The notes: generated from the letters alone by a model not told the origin. A stretch of 64,000 bases of DNA from Cyclobacteriaceae bacterium (GCA_019638275.1 JAHBUC010000010.1:62001-126000); one strand, 5' to 3'; shown: positions 10,641-18,713, counted from the stretch's first letter. Translations and numbers: made by a program.

Positions 10641-10658
10641 GTTGGCCACAATTGCTAA
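10641..10658 (+). repeat. Left terminal repeat of cassette-like unit 1
   Basis: GTTGGCCACAATTGCTAA directly precedes the ATG of the HEPN-motif gene. Its reverse complement matches 16 of 18 bases of TTAGCAACTGTGGCCGAC at 12098-12115, just after that gene's stop. The outer seven bases (GTTGGCC / GGCCGAC) have the layout of the R' and R'' simple sites at the ends of an integron gene cassette. Confidence 0.6.
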
Positions 10659-12095
10659 ATGACAAGAGAACAACCAATATTATTACGTGACATTAGAGAC
10701 GCTGTAAATTTCACAGGAGAGAAATGCGACATTCTGAATGAGGACTTAGAAAAAATTGCGAGAATATTCTTGGGATACTTCCTGGATGACGATCAAGAGA
10801 AAGTGAGTCAACAAGATTTTAAAAGCCTAAGAGAGAAGTATATCGATCGCTTTAAAATGGAATCCATTCTGCCGACACCGGTGAGTGAAAAAGAATTCTA
10901 TGACCATATTTGTAAGCATTTTTTATTTATTCAAACCAACAACAATCGACAAAAGCTTTATGACGTTGTCAACAAAATCATATTAGATTTAAGAGAGATA
11001 AAACATGATAGAGAACAGTATCAAACCGAATTAAAGAAAATAAAGGGAAAGGAATTCGAAGATGGTGACAATTATGAGGAGAAATTAATAAGTCACTATA
11101 TTAAAAAGCAAGATAGTGCTGAGAAACAAATAGTTGAATTTATCATTACCTCGCTGCATAGCTACACTAGCAAAAATGGATATGTTTCAATATTTGATGG
11201 TATTGGATCAGGAACAGACCTCCGATATTCATACAACTGGGATAAGCGATCCTATAAAAAGGAGCATCTCTCTGAGGTAGTAAACAAGCTTTTGCATGTA
11301 TCGGTTATTCGGTACTATGAGCTTGAAAAAATATATCGGACAGATAAAAATAAATTCATCAAGGAAGTAGAGAAAGATGTTAAAGTTGAATCAGTAATTG
11401 AGAACATTAAGTACAGGGTTAATTCAAATCATTTACTAAATACTAGAAAACCATTGGTTTCAGATTTGCTCAATCTATTCAAAAGGAAAAAATACGAGCT
11501 TTTTTGTAATGTATGTCCTCAACTTATCGAAGGTCTTTTGTATGACTACTGCCTTGAGAGTGGTATAAAAGAATCTGCTTTGGTCAATTCCACGTTAGTG
11601 GAAAAGATAAATTATTTGAATGACAACTATGATCATAACATTAAGATATCCTACGAATATTTTGCATTCAAATTCCCTATAATTCGCAATAGGATAGCCC
11701 ACGGAAAAAAAGTCAAGGAAGATTTGTATCTCCTTAGTTGGATATTGCTGATGGATTTAAACTATGTATGTGACTTGTTTAAGAGCGGTCACTTAATAAC
11801 AAACAAGAAAATTGGGTTAATAGAGAACGCCTTCAAGGATAGTAAACTAAGTAATCTTATTTTATTAAGTTCCGTATTTATCGACCCGCTTCCAGTCTTT
11901 TACACTAAAGAAATAAAGAAGTTTGAAAAACTGAAAGACAAAATTAAAACTGATTTAACGAGTGACAATTTTTCCCAATCCGTGACACTCGGAAAGGAGG
12001 ATGAAAAACAAATCTTAATTGACTGCATAAAGGATCTTAAGAAAGTTGGAATTAATGATCAGGAATGTGCAAAGATTCTAAAATTGATAAAGTGA
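10659..12095 (+). CDS. HEPN-motif protein of unknown function (candidate defence or RNase-type gene)
   Basis: A 478-residue, lysine-rich, mostly helical soluble protein. No family is recognised over the first 250 residues. Residues 343-348 read R-N-R-I-A-H within a helix-turn context (FPIIRNRIAHGK, then DLYLLSWILLMDLNYVCDL). This Rx4H arrangement followed by a hydrophobic helix is typical of HEPN domains, many of which are RNases in toxin-antitoxin, abortive-infection or CRISPR-associated systems. Base composition is visibly more AT-rich than glpD/glpK, suggesting acquisition by transfer. The gene sits inside a unit with inverted ends and is followed three bases after its stop by a palindromic cassette-like site. 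No partner antitoxin gene is visible. The HEPN call rests on the motif alone; nuclease activity is inference. Confidence 0.6.
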   Translation: MTREQPILLRDIRDAVNFTGEKCDILNEDLEKIARIFLGYFLDDDQEKVSQQDFKSLREKYIDRFKMESILPTPVSEKEFYDHICKHFLFIQTNNNRQKLYDVVNKIILDLREIKHDREQYQTELKKIKGKEFEDGDNYEEKLISHYIKKQDSAEKQIVEFIITSLHSYTSKNGYVSIFDGIGSGTDLRYSYNWDKRSYKKEHLSEVVNKLLHVSVIRYYELEKIYRTDKNKFIKEVEKDVKVESVIENIKYRVNSNHLLNTRKPLVSDLLNLFKRKKYELFCNVCPQLIEGLLYDYCLESGIKESALVNSTLVEKINYLNDNYDHNIKISYEYFAFKFPIIRNRIAHGKKVKEDLYLLSWILLMDLNYVCDLFKSGHLITNKKIGLIENAFKDSKLSNLILLSSVFIDPLPVFYTKEIKKFEKLKDKIKTDLTSDNFSQSVTLGKEDEKQILIDCIKDLKKVGINDQECAKILKLIK

Positions 12096-12097
12096 GA

Positions 12098-12245
12098 TTA
12101 GCAACTGTGGCCGACAAAATGTTTGCGCAATGGTGGGGTTCAGTGTAAACTCAAAGTGCTATCTTCGTTCAACGTTTGGTCACGTGGGACAATGAAGCGT
12201 TTCAAAGTCCCACCACTGCGCAAACACAAACGTTGGCGCCAATGC
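12098..12245 (+). repeat. attC-like imperfect palindromic site A
   Basis: Inner arms TGTTTGCGCAATGGTGGG (12120-12137) and CCCACCACTGCGCAAACA (12209-12226) pair at 17 of 18 positions, 89 bases start to start. Internal landmarks TTCGTT (12164) and GGACAATGA (12187) recur in site B. The outer left end (TTAGCAACTGTGGCCGAC) pairs with the sequence before the HEPN-motif gene. The outer right end (GTTGGCGCCAATGC, 12232-12245) pairs instead with the sequence after the next gene. That is the end arrangement expected of a recombination site between two cassettes. The core does not match the GTTRRRY consensus strictly. Confidence 0.6.
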
Positions 12246-12273
12246 TAAAAAAATCGGACTACTAATAGTGACA

Positions 12274-13179
12274 ATGAATAAAACGAAACTTGCGATACTA
12301 ATTCTAATTTTAACCTCGCAGACATTATTCGGGCAATCGAACTTATGTTTCGACAACGCTACTGGGACATATTGGCCAATAAAAGCAGGGATAAAGATAA
12401 AGTACTCTTCTCGTGGAGAATCATACACTTCTTATTTCAACGGAGACAGTTTAAAAGCGGACGACAAATACTATTTAAAAGAAATTGAAGAGTATGCTAA
12501 TGGAAAAACTAAAACGAGTTACTGGAGAGAGGAAAACGGAGTTGTTTATTTCTATGACGTAGAAAAAAAGGCAGAATCAATTGAACTCATAAATAATCTG
12601 ACTCCTGGGACAACTTGGGAAAAGTACGACAAGACTTGGAAATACACAATTATTGATACTGTGAGTTCCTTCTCAACACCTTTTTGCGATTTTAAAAACC
12701 TATTACAAGTTAAAGCCGAACCTCAAAATGAAATAAAGGACAAAATGTATTCATACTATAACCTATTCTATATGCGAGGAGTTGGAATGGTTGGGATGAA
12801 CGTAAATGGAGAACCATTTTTATACGCTAAACCCAATAAAGAAATAAATGAAAGAAATTTTATTGCATATGGTTGCGAGAAGCTCTCTTCAAATGATGAA
12901 CAACAAAAATGTACATATGCTAAAATAGTCGACTTCTTTAGTAAAGAATTTAAAGCTCCAAAAAAGAAAGATTTTAGGACAGGGAGGATTGTTGTTAATG
13001 TAATCATTGGCAAAGAAGGAACTGTTGACGAAATTAAAATCCTTGAGACAATTGAGGGTGCTGAAATCCAAGAACAAGAAATCATTAGAGTACTAAAAAT
13101 GTTACCAAAAATGATTCCAGCACAAGTTGACGATGGACAACCAATTAGGAGTTCGTTCAAGTTTCCAGTAAAATTTTGA
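12274..13179 (+). CDS. Secreted/periplasmic protein with TonB C-terminal domain
   Basis: The ATG at 12274 gives a clean signal peptide (MNKTKLAILILILTSQTLFG, cleavage near residue 20); a GTG two codons upstream is less likely. The middle (residues about 20-215) is a beta-rich region of unknown family that may be a YARHG/lipocalin-like fold but cannot be assigned. The last ~85 residues fit a TonB C-terminal fold (GRIVVNVIIGKEGTVDEIKI, later PIRSSFKFPVKF). There is no N-terminal membrane anchor or proline-rich spacer, so it is not a classical TonB energy transducer. The gene is AT-rich and lies alone between attC-like sites A and B in the same direction as its neighbours, consistent with a cassette. 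Confidence 0.7.
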   Translation: MNKTKLAILILILTSQTLFGQSNLCFDNATGTYWPIKAGIKIKYSSRGESYTSYFNGDSLKADDKYYLKEIEEYANGKTKTSYWREENGVVYFYDVEKKAESIELINNLTPGTTWEKYDKTWKYTIIDTVSSFSTPFCDFKNLLQVKAEPQNEIKDKMYSYYNLFYMRGVGMVGMNVNGEPFLYAKPNKEINERNFIAYGCEKLSSNDEQQKCTYAKIVDFFSKEFKAPKKKDFRTGRIVVNVIIGKEGTVDEIKILETIEGAEIQEQEIIRVLKMLPKMIPAQVDDGQPIRSSFKFPVKF

Positions 13180-13190
13180 CACGGGACTAA

Positions 13191-13334
13191 GCACTGGCGC
13201 CAACACCAGGTTTGTGCCAGCTGCGGGTGACGTGTTGGTATAAAGTTTAATTTTCTTAAATTCGTTTTGCCAACGGTGGACAATGACGACTTCGAAAGCC
13301 GCAGCCGTCACAAACCCAACACGTTGTGCTTCAC
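13191..13334 (+). repeat. attC-like imperfect palindromic site B
   Basis: Inner arms GGTTTGTGCCAGCTGCGG (13209-13226) and CCGCAGCCGTCACAAACC (13299-13316) pair at 16 of 18 positions, 90 bases start to start, the same geometry as site A although the arm sequence differs. TTCGTT (13261) and GGACAATGA (13278) are conserved with site A at similar offsets from the arms. Its left outer end GCACTGGCGCCAAC (13191-13204) is complementary at 13 of 14 bases to GTTGGCGCCAATGC before the TonB-domain gene. Its right outer end GTTGTGC (13323-13329) is complementary to GCACAAC at 13842-13848 after the next gene. Confidence 0.6.
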
Positions 13335-13365
13335 TTTTAAAATTAATAAACGATATATTTAGCCC

Positions 13366-13806
13366 ATGGAATCTATTTATCTCTTGCCTATCAGTTTCAT
13401 TTGTCTAACTCAGTTTGTCTTTGGACAAACTGGTGATGATCAGGAAATCAGAAGATTGGAAAAGTATTGGACAGAATTGCTTGATAATGGAGATACAACC
13501 GCATTATTACAACTATGGTCGAAGAACTATGTTGTAAACAATCCCAATGGAGAAATTGTCACCCCGGAAAAGATTATTGCGCTTATGAAAAGTGGACATA
13601 AGTTCCCTAAGGTTCAAAGAATTATTGAAAAGATCACGTTCAATCAAAACATTGCTATTGTAATGGGTAAAGAGTTACAACAACCTGCTAATATGACAAC
13701 TAACAAAGAAGAATGGATACCCAGAAGGTTTACTAATGTGTGGATTAAGTCTGAAAATGGCTGGCAATTAACGGCTAGACAGTCATCGGAAATTATAAGA
13801 AAATAA
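13366..13806 (+). CDS. Secreted NTF2-like (SnoaL/DUF4440-type) protein
   Basis: 146 residues: a signal peptide (MESIYLLPISFICLTQFVFG) and one compact cone-shaped alpha+beta domain. The pattern (helix with ..RRLEKYWTELLDNGDTTALLQLWSK.., then N-P-N-G-E, then a C-terminal strand VWIKSENGWQLTARQSSEI) is typical of nuclear transport factor 2-like proteins of the DUF4440 group, which include small-molecule binders and enzymes of many kinds. No catalytic residues can be assigned. It is the third gene of the cassette-like block. Confidence 0.7.
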   Translation: MESIYLLPISFICLTQFVFGQTGDDQEIRRLEKYWTELLDNGDTTALLQLWSKNYVVNNPNGEIVTPEKIIALMKSGHKFPKVQRIIEKITFNQNIAIVMGKELQQPANMTTNKEEWIPRRFTNVWIKSENGWQLTARQSSEIIRK

Positions 13807-13841
13807 TGAATGGGATGGGGATGAAGTGAAGGAAAGCGAAC

Positions 13842-13866
13842 GCACAACAGCCGGTTTACTACGGAT
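13842..13866 (+). repeat. Truncated cassette-like site C (left half only)
   Basis: GCACAAC at 13842-13848 is the exact complement of GTTGTGC at 13323-13329 in front of the NTF2-like gene, and is followed by AGCCGGTTTAC. A right arm is missing: the next gene starts at 13885. This looks like a decayed or truncated end of the array. Confidence 0.4.
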
Positions 13867-13884
13867 TGGATTTGCTAAAATTTT

Positions 13885-14580
13885 ATGAAGCGACTGATTC
13901 TTCTAATTGTTTTTTATTCTCTACTAATTAAAGGTTACTCGCAAACATTCAAAACTGTTGGAGTAAATGCTGGTGTAACTGTTTCGAGGCTTGAATGGGA
14001 GTTGAGGCAAAATTCCGGATTCCCGGTTGAAGCATTGAAGACGAAATGGACCGCTGGTTATTTCGTGCAAATAAACACGAACCTGATCGACAAGCGCGTG
14101 TGGGCTTTTAATACTTCTTTGGGAGTTGTTCAGAAAAATGGAAATTACATAGATGAATATTATGCAGGTAATCAGTCAGAAGAGCCCCATAAATTAACTT
14201 ATGTATCGTTCACGAATTTACTTAAGGGTAAAATAGGAGTGAGCGAAGTGTCGTTTTTCACCGGCCACCTGGGGCCAAGAGTAGACTATCTCATAGCACA
14301 TTCGGACAACATTACGCGGTTTGCTCCATATGGCGGTAATTATTTTTACTATGCAGATGATGACCTTCGAAGGGTTAACATTGGCCTTAACTCAGGCATC
14401 GGCTTTCAGGTTGAAATGAAAAACAAGCTGTTGGGAATAGAGGTCTCTAAAAACATCAACTTTAATAAGATCTATCATGCAACAGGCCCGAGGTTGGACG
14501 GTAATGGGGATGAGGGCTTTTTTCTTACATTGAATGACAATACATTCATCATAAACCTGTTGCTTTCCTGGCGTTTATAA
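13885..14580 (+). CDS. Outer-membrane beta-barrel protein (PorT-like)
   Basis: 231 residues with a signal peptide (MKRLILLIVFYSLLIKGYSQ). Alternating hydrophobic/polar strands end in an aromatic/hydrophobic C-terminal strand (NTFIINLLLSWRL), as in the small 8- to 10-stranded barrels of Bacteroidota. The N-terminal strand K-T-V-G-V-N-A-G-V-T-V-S resembles PorT/OmpW-like openings. Function is unknown. It stands alone, 78 bases after the NTF2-like gene, and its composition looks closer to the core genome than the cassette block. Confidence 0.65.
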   Translation: MKRLILLIVFYSLLIKGYSQTFKTVGVNAGVTVSRLEWELRQNSGFPVEALKTKWTAGYFVQINTNLIDKRVWAFNTSLGVVQKNGNYIDEYYAGNQSEEPHKLTYVSFTNLLKGKIGVSEVSFFTGHLGPRVDYLIAHSDNITRFAPYGGNYFYYADDDLRRVNIGLNSGIGFQVEMKNKLLGIEVSKNINFNKIYHATGPRLDGNGDEGFFLTLNDNTFIINLLLSWRL

Positions 14581-14726
14581 AAGCACAACCTTTTAAAGCG
14601 GCAAAATAGCCTGTTTGATCAGGTTTTCTTTAGGTTGCCCGCGAGTGAGAGGTTTGGTGCAAAACCTAATTTCTTAACTTAGTGAAGCATAGGCCCGGAT
14701 GTACACAGAAGCACGGGCGTTAACGG

Positions 14727-15242
14727 ATGAGATTCATAGTGATAAAATATGGCTTGATTGCAGGGGGTATTCTTGCCTTTGTCATGATCGTTACGCTCCC
14801 TTTTACGCGTGAATGGATGCAGCAAGGCTATCTGGAAATGGTGACTATCTCCACATTCGTGGTTGGCCTGTCAACAATATTTTTTGGCATGCGTGCCTAT
14901 CATCAGACGCTGGCGAAGGTTTCGTTTGGCAAAAGTCTGCTTATTGGAATTCTGATTACGCTGATAGCAGGCATGATCAACGCGCTGGCCTGGGAAGTAT
15001 GCTACCAGACAGCCTTTCAGGATTTTCCTGAGCAGTTTGTGGAGCGCAACATACATCGGCTAAAAGAAGCTGGTAAAACGGATGCGGAGATCGAGGTTGA
15101 AATTGTTGCGGTGAAAGAGATGATGAACGCGTACAATGGGAATATTCTGTTAAGACTGTTTCTTTCATTTACAGAGATTATCCCATTGGGCATAGTGATC
15201 AGTTTAGCTTCTGCCATGGTATTCCGTTTACGTCAAAAGTGA
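14727..15242 (+). CDS. DUF4199 family membrane protein
   Basis: 171 residues with four predicted transmembrane helices: residues about 5-25, 38-55, 68-90 and 145-165. A charged loop between helices 3 and 4 is rich in Glu and Lys (VERNIHRLKEAGKTDAEIEVE). This layout (short N-terminus, ..GGILAFVMIVT.., the loop, C-terminal ..PLGIVISLASAMVF..) is that of the Bacteroidota-specific DUF4199 family, whose function is unknown. The ATG at 14727 gives a complete first helix. Confidence 0.75.
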   Translation: MRFIVIKYGLIAGGILAFVMIVTLPFTREWMQQGYLEMVTISTFVVGLSTIFFGMRAYHQTLAKVSFGKSLLIGILITLIAGMINALAWEVCYQTAFQDFPEQFVERNIHRLKEAGKTDAEIEVEIVAVKEMMNAYNGNILLRLFLSFTEIIPLGIVISLASAMVFRLRQK

Positions 15243-15250
15243 TGTCAAAA

Positions 15251-15299
15251 CCAAAACCTGGTTTTGGCTCTACGTCAGTGTCACCGTTAGGAGACACTG
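15251..15299. terminator. Two hairpins between convergent genes (candidate bidirectional terminator)
   Basis: CCAAAACC / GGTTTTGG (15251-15267, one-base spacer) is followed by CAGTGTC (15276-15282) paired with GACACTG (15293-15299). They lie between the DUF4199 gene and the convergent glycosyltransferase gene. No clear T tract is present. Confidence 0.4.
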
Positions 15300-15348
15300 G
15301 TGTTTCAAAACTCAAATTTTAAAATTGGCCAGCGCTGCCTGAATCAAT

Positions 15349-16812
15349 CTATGATAACCCTCGCGTAAGCCATCCTCTTTTACTTGCAGTAGCAATGGCA
15401 TAGGGTGTTATCCAGAATAAGCCAAAGGTATAAAAGATGCTATAGGTATATGCCCATAGCGATTCATATCCGTTGTACCGTTTTGCATAGAATAATACCG
15501 GAATGCTTGATAGAATCAATATGCTGAAAAGCGTTGAACTGAAGAGCAGAACCGGATGGGCCAGAACAAACAAAATCATCAGAATAGTAAATGGATAGGC
15601 TGTAATGATTCTCATCCATTGATTGGCAAACATAAGCCTGATACCGACTTTCGATTCTTTCCTGAAATTTTTGAATGCAAAGCGAGCCATCTCAATATTT
15701 TCACGCACGTTGCTGCGTTCCCACCGGATAAACATTTTGTACAACCCGTTATAATTTTCCGGAACGTTGGTCAGTACATATGCATTTTGCTGAAATAGAA
15801 CTTGGTATCCTTGCTTTAAAATCATGTTCGTCATCGCGCGGTCTTCACCAATGTCAGACGGTTGCCCCATAAACGTTTGGTTGATCCATTCGGGCAGACA
15901 CTTCATTACTGCATGCCTGCGGTAGGCCGCCAATGCCCCGGGTGTACAGAGTACTGACCCCAACATGCTTTGAGCGGCACGTATAAATTCAAAACTAAAT
16001 ACGAAACTCACATTCAGCATTTTGGGAATAATGCCATTTTTATGATTCAGTACATGCACGTTTCCGGCAACTGCACCACAGGTTTTGTTGATTACAAAGG
16101 GGCTGGTCATGTTGCGTAGCGTGTCGGGCTTAACAATTGAATCACTGTCAACGGTCACAAAAATTTCTCCGGTGCCGAGGTGAAACCCACGGTACAGTGC
16201 GTGCCGTTTGCCCTTGTTCTCGGGCTGCTGGTATATAGCCAAGCGGTCGCCCAATGCTTTCTTTGCTTGTTGCATCCATTGCCAGGTGTCATCCTTACTT
16301 CCATCATCAATGGCAATCAGTTGCAGTTTTTCAGCAGGGTAGTGGCTGTTAGCCAAGCTCAGCAAGGTGCTCCATACTTGTTTACCTTCATTGTAGGCGG
16401 GAACAATAACCGTACAAGTTGGCAGTAACTCATCCGATACGGATTGAATAGGCTTGTATTTCAAGTAGAGGTAGACAGTATATAGAAAGAACGCTCCTCG
16501 CAACACAAGCAGTGTAAGGGTAATGAAAACGAATGCAAATCCCCATGTAGAATTCATTCTATCTGTATGGAGCTGATGGAAATGCGGCTGCAATTCATAA
16601 ACCAGAAAAGCGCCACCAACCAACATCAGGAGTGTACTGATCAACACCAAAAAATCGAGCGGGTTTATCGTAGCCTTTGCGATGCCGTTGAAAATTCTGG
16701 CTAGAAAATCAGGGGTATGATTGGCATCAGCTGATTTAGCAGCCCTTACTTCACTTTTTAATTTTACAGTACGTGTCAGTTCCATAGTCAGCAGGTTAAA
16801 TAATTCACTCAT
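15349..16812 (-). CDS. Processive family-2 glycosyltransferase (PgaC/NodC/hyaluronan synthase-like)
   Basis: Probably polymerises or exports an exopolysaccharide from a UDP-sugar at the inner membrane. N-terminal membrane helices (residues about 53-75 and 90-115) precede a GT-A domain with VIVPAYNEG, DDGSKDDT, VDSDS (the DxD nucleotide-sugar site), a G-E-D catalytic motif (SDIGEDRAMTN) and a product-binding FIRWERS in place of the usual QxxRW. Several C-terminal helices follow. The 487-residue length fits the NodC/PgaC class. The Gln of QxxRW is replaced by Met in M-F-I-R-W. No pga or other polysaccharide genes flank it, so the product cannot be named. Confidence 0.85.
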   Translation of the reverse strand: MSELFNLLTMELTRTVKLKSEVRAAKSADANHTPDFLARIFNGIAKATINPLDFLVLISTLLMLVGGAFLVYELQPHFHQLHTDRMNSTWGFAFVFITLTLLVLRGAFFLYTVYLYLKYKPIQSVSDELLPTCTVIVPAYNEGKQVWSTLLSLANSHYPAEKLQLIAIDDGSKDDTWQWMQQAKKALGDRLAIYQQPENKGKRHALYRGFHLGTGEIFVTVDSDSIVKPDTLRNMTSPFVINKTCGAVAGNVHVLNHKNGIIPKMLNVSFVFSFEFIRAAQSMLGSVLCTPGALAAYRRHAVMKCLPEWINQTFMGQPSDIGEDRAMTNMILKQGYQVLFQQNAYVLTNVPENYNGLYKMFIRWERSNVRENIEMARFAFKNFRKESKVGIRLMFANQWMRIITAYPFTILMILFVLAHPVLLFSSTLFSILILSSIPVLFYAKRYNGYESLWAYTYSIFYTFGLFWITPYAIATASKRGWLTRGLS

Positions 16813-16938
16813 CGGTTAATGGTGTTACCGCAGTCAAGCCAGGCGGTTGAACACGCAATAACAACCGTTGAATGACAAGCCACATGCCAACGAGGAAATG
16901 GCCAAAAAATGGGATTTGGGTGGAATGGATTTAGGCGC

Positions 16939-16959
16939 TGTGTAGAATCTCTCTACACA
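16939..16959. promoter_or_regulatory. Perfect palindrome in the 308-base gap 16813-17120 (candidate operator)
   Basis: TGTGTAGA (16939-16946) and TCTACACA (16952-16959) are perfect inverted repeats around ATCTC. It lies between the divergent glycosyltransferase and DUF6090-like genes, so it could be a regulator-binding site. A TAGTTTG box near 17061 may be a -7 element for the rightward gene. Nothing else was seen in the gap. Confidence 0.35.
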
Positions 16960-17120
16960 TTGCGGTATAACTATCCACACGTATTTGGAGACTTGCGTGG
17001 CAGCAGTTCATAGTTGTTACATCCCCTCGCAAGTGACCTTTTAACGGGTAAAAGGGAGGTAGTTTGATTTTGTTGATGTGAATCTGTTATTTTATAAATA
17101 AGCACCTAACCATTACCCCA

Positions 17121-17822
17121 ATGAAATTTAAGGATTACCTGAAGGAATTGAGCCTGGTTATACTCGGGGTATTAATTGCGTTGTTGATTGAAAATTACCG
17201 GGAGCACCTCCGGGATAAGAGCACGGTGCGATCCTACCTCGGTATTGTAGAGGAAGATTTGAACTTCGATGTAATCAACCTGACCGATCAGTTAAAGAAG
17301 GATTCGGCCTACGCTAAAAAACTGAAGCGACTAAGCGATGTATTAACCACCAATGCAGACCTGATACACCTGAAGTATGGCCTTTCCAGTTGGACAAAAC
17401 AGGATAGTGTGCCTTACATTAAGCTAAGCACCTGGGATAGCCTCAACTACTACACGTTAAACATGTATTCCAATACCGAGTACACCACCCGAAAGATAGG
17501 CTTCTCTACTTTGGTAAATTCAAATTTGGGGCACCTGCTTGATGAGAACCTGCTGAAAAAGATTACCATATACTACACCACCGATTCAGATCACCTTGAT
17601 TTTGTGGTAGGCATTGATGATAAGTGCCAGTGGAATGCCATACCGTTTCTGAACCAGTATCAGGGTATATTTCATAAAGTCATTTTATCGGATGAATTCA
17701 ATGCCACCTTGTTGAAAAATGAAGTCAGTGGAAGGTACAGCACAACCTTAAATGAGATGCGTTCAAAACAGCTGATCATTGATAAGGCGCAGGCTTTGTT
17801 GAACGTGATTAAGACTAATTGA
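17121..17822 (+). CDS. Membrane-anchored protein of unknown function (DUF6090-like)
   Basis: 233 residues. A short cytoplasmic N-terminus (MKFKDYLKEL) precedes one transmembrane helix (about 10-25, LSLVILGVLIALLIENY) and a mainly helical periplasmic domain. The helix followed by NYREHLRDK and a two-helix segment resembles the DUF6090 group seen in Bacteroidota, but this is recognition by pattern only. The gene ends three bases before the stop of the convergent M15 peptidase gene. Confidence 0.55.
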   Translation: MKFKDYLKELSLVILGVLIALLIENYREHLRDKSTVRSYLGIVEEDLNFDVINLTDQLKKDSAYAKKLKRLSDVLTTNADLIHLKYGLSSWTKQDSVPYIKLSTWDSLNYYTLNMYSNTEYTTRKIGFSTLVNSNLGHLLDENLLKKITIYYTTDSDHLDFVVGIDDKCQWNAIPFLNQYQGIFHKVILSDEFNATLLKNEVSGRYSTTLNEMRSKQLIIDKAQALLNVIKTN

Positions 17823-17825
17823 AGA

Positions 17826-18638
17826 TCACTCTTCTTTTTTCGCCCAAGAAGATTGTTCACTTTCCCAATTGTTCCAATAGCGTTGTAGTATACGCAGGTC
17901 TGCTTCAATACAAGGGTATTGTTCTATGAGTTTCGGATGATGCAGTTTCCCCTGCACCAATTCAGTAGGGCGGATGCCTCCGGTCCATTCAAAATGGCCG
18001 GGGTCGTACAGGTAACGCCAACGGCCGCCCCACCGCATGCCCAGTTGTTCACCAATGATGCCGATCTTTCGCCATAAGGCTTTATTTTCCCATTCAGGCT
18101 CTCCGTTTACCAGTGGTACTACGTCCACTGCAAGTCCGTATTGATGCTTTGATCGGCCTGCGCCTTTGCGTGTATACGCTTTTCCCATGCCTTTGTACTC
18201 GGCCTGCTTGGAATGGGTGCGATACGTTTCAACTACGGTGAGCTCAATTCCTTTTTGCCTGCATAGTGCTATAAGCTGCATCACTTTATCACGGAACACG
18301 GGGTGTAGTGCGTGCACATCAGCAATCATTGGCAGATTTCCACGATCTCTTCCGAAAGAAAAGTTTTCAACAACACTCCAGTTTTTCCATCCATTCACAG
18401 AATCTTCCAACCAAAGCAGGTAAGCCTCTGCTTTTAGCTTGGCGAGATGCTCCTGCGCAAGGCGCACAGAATCACGATACGCCAGCTCGCGCATTCGCTT
18501 TTCGGTTTCAATTTGTTTAATGATTTCCACTTCGGGCCGGCAATCGTACGATTCAAATAAGGTCGATTGCGCCTTAAGCGAGGTGAGGGTGATCAGGCTA
18601 AAAAGTACTGAACCAATGAAAAAACGCATTACTGCCAT
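17826..18638 (-). CDS. M15 family metallopeptidase (peptidoglycan L,D/D,D-peptidase type)
   Basis: 270 residues with a signal peptide (core FFIGSVLFSLITLTSLKA); the start could be this ATG or the one at 18629. The catalytic domain has the M15 zinc motifs SKHQYGLAVDV (S-x-H-x6-D) and DPGHFEW (final zinc His), with ETYRTHSKQAEY before them. M15C enzymes such as phage endolysins and VanY relatives cleave peptidoglycan stem peptides; a periplasmic wall-remodelling role is inferred. The WGGRWRYLYDPGHFEW context is typical of the endolysin-like subgroup. Confidence 0.85.
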   Translation of the reverse strand: MAVMRFFIGSVLFSLITLTSLKAQSTLFESYDCRPEVEIIKQIETEKRMRELAYRDSVRLAQEHLAKLKAEAYLLWLEDSVNGWKNWSVVENFSFGRDRGNLPMIADVHALHPVFRDKVMQLIALCRQKGIELTVVETYRTHSKQAEYKGMGKAYTRKGAGRSKHQYGLAVDVVPLVNGEPEWENKALWRKIGIIGEQLGMRWGGRWRYLYDPGHFEWTGGIRPTELVQGKLHHPKLIEQYPCIEADLRILQRYWNNWESEQSSWAKKEE

Positions 18639-18688
18639 TGATATTAGACCTCAAAAGTACTAAAAAAACTGAATTCAGCACGAAACAG

Positions 18689-18713
18689 AAATCGCGGCAT
18701 ACGGCCGCGATTT
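18689..18713 (-). terminator. Strong hairpin terminator downstream of 18742-19197
   Basis: AAATCGCGGC (18689-18698) and GCCGCGATTT (18704-18713) form a perfect 10-bp GC-rich stem with a 5-base loop, between the small secreted protein gene and the peptidase gene. Confidence 0.7.

Noticed and set aside
13213..13226. TGTGCCAGCTGCGG resembles the conserved 530-loop of 16S rRNA
   Set aside because: The match is about a dozen bases, has a mismatch in the conserved core, and no other rRNA sequence is nearby; coincidence.
12098..13334. The two palindromic sites as plain transcription terminators
   Set aside because: The arms are separated by ~70 bases, lack T tracts, and their outer ends pair across genes rather than within the site; a terminator does not explain this.
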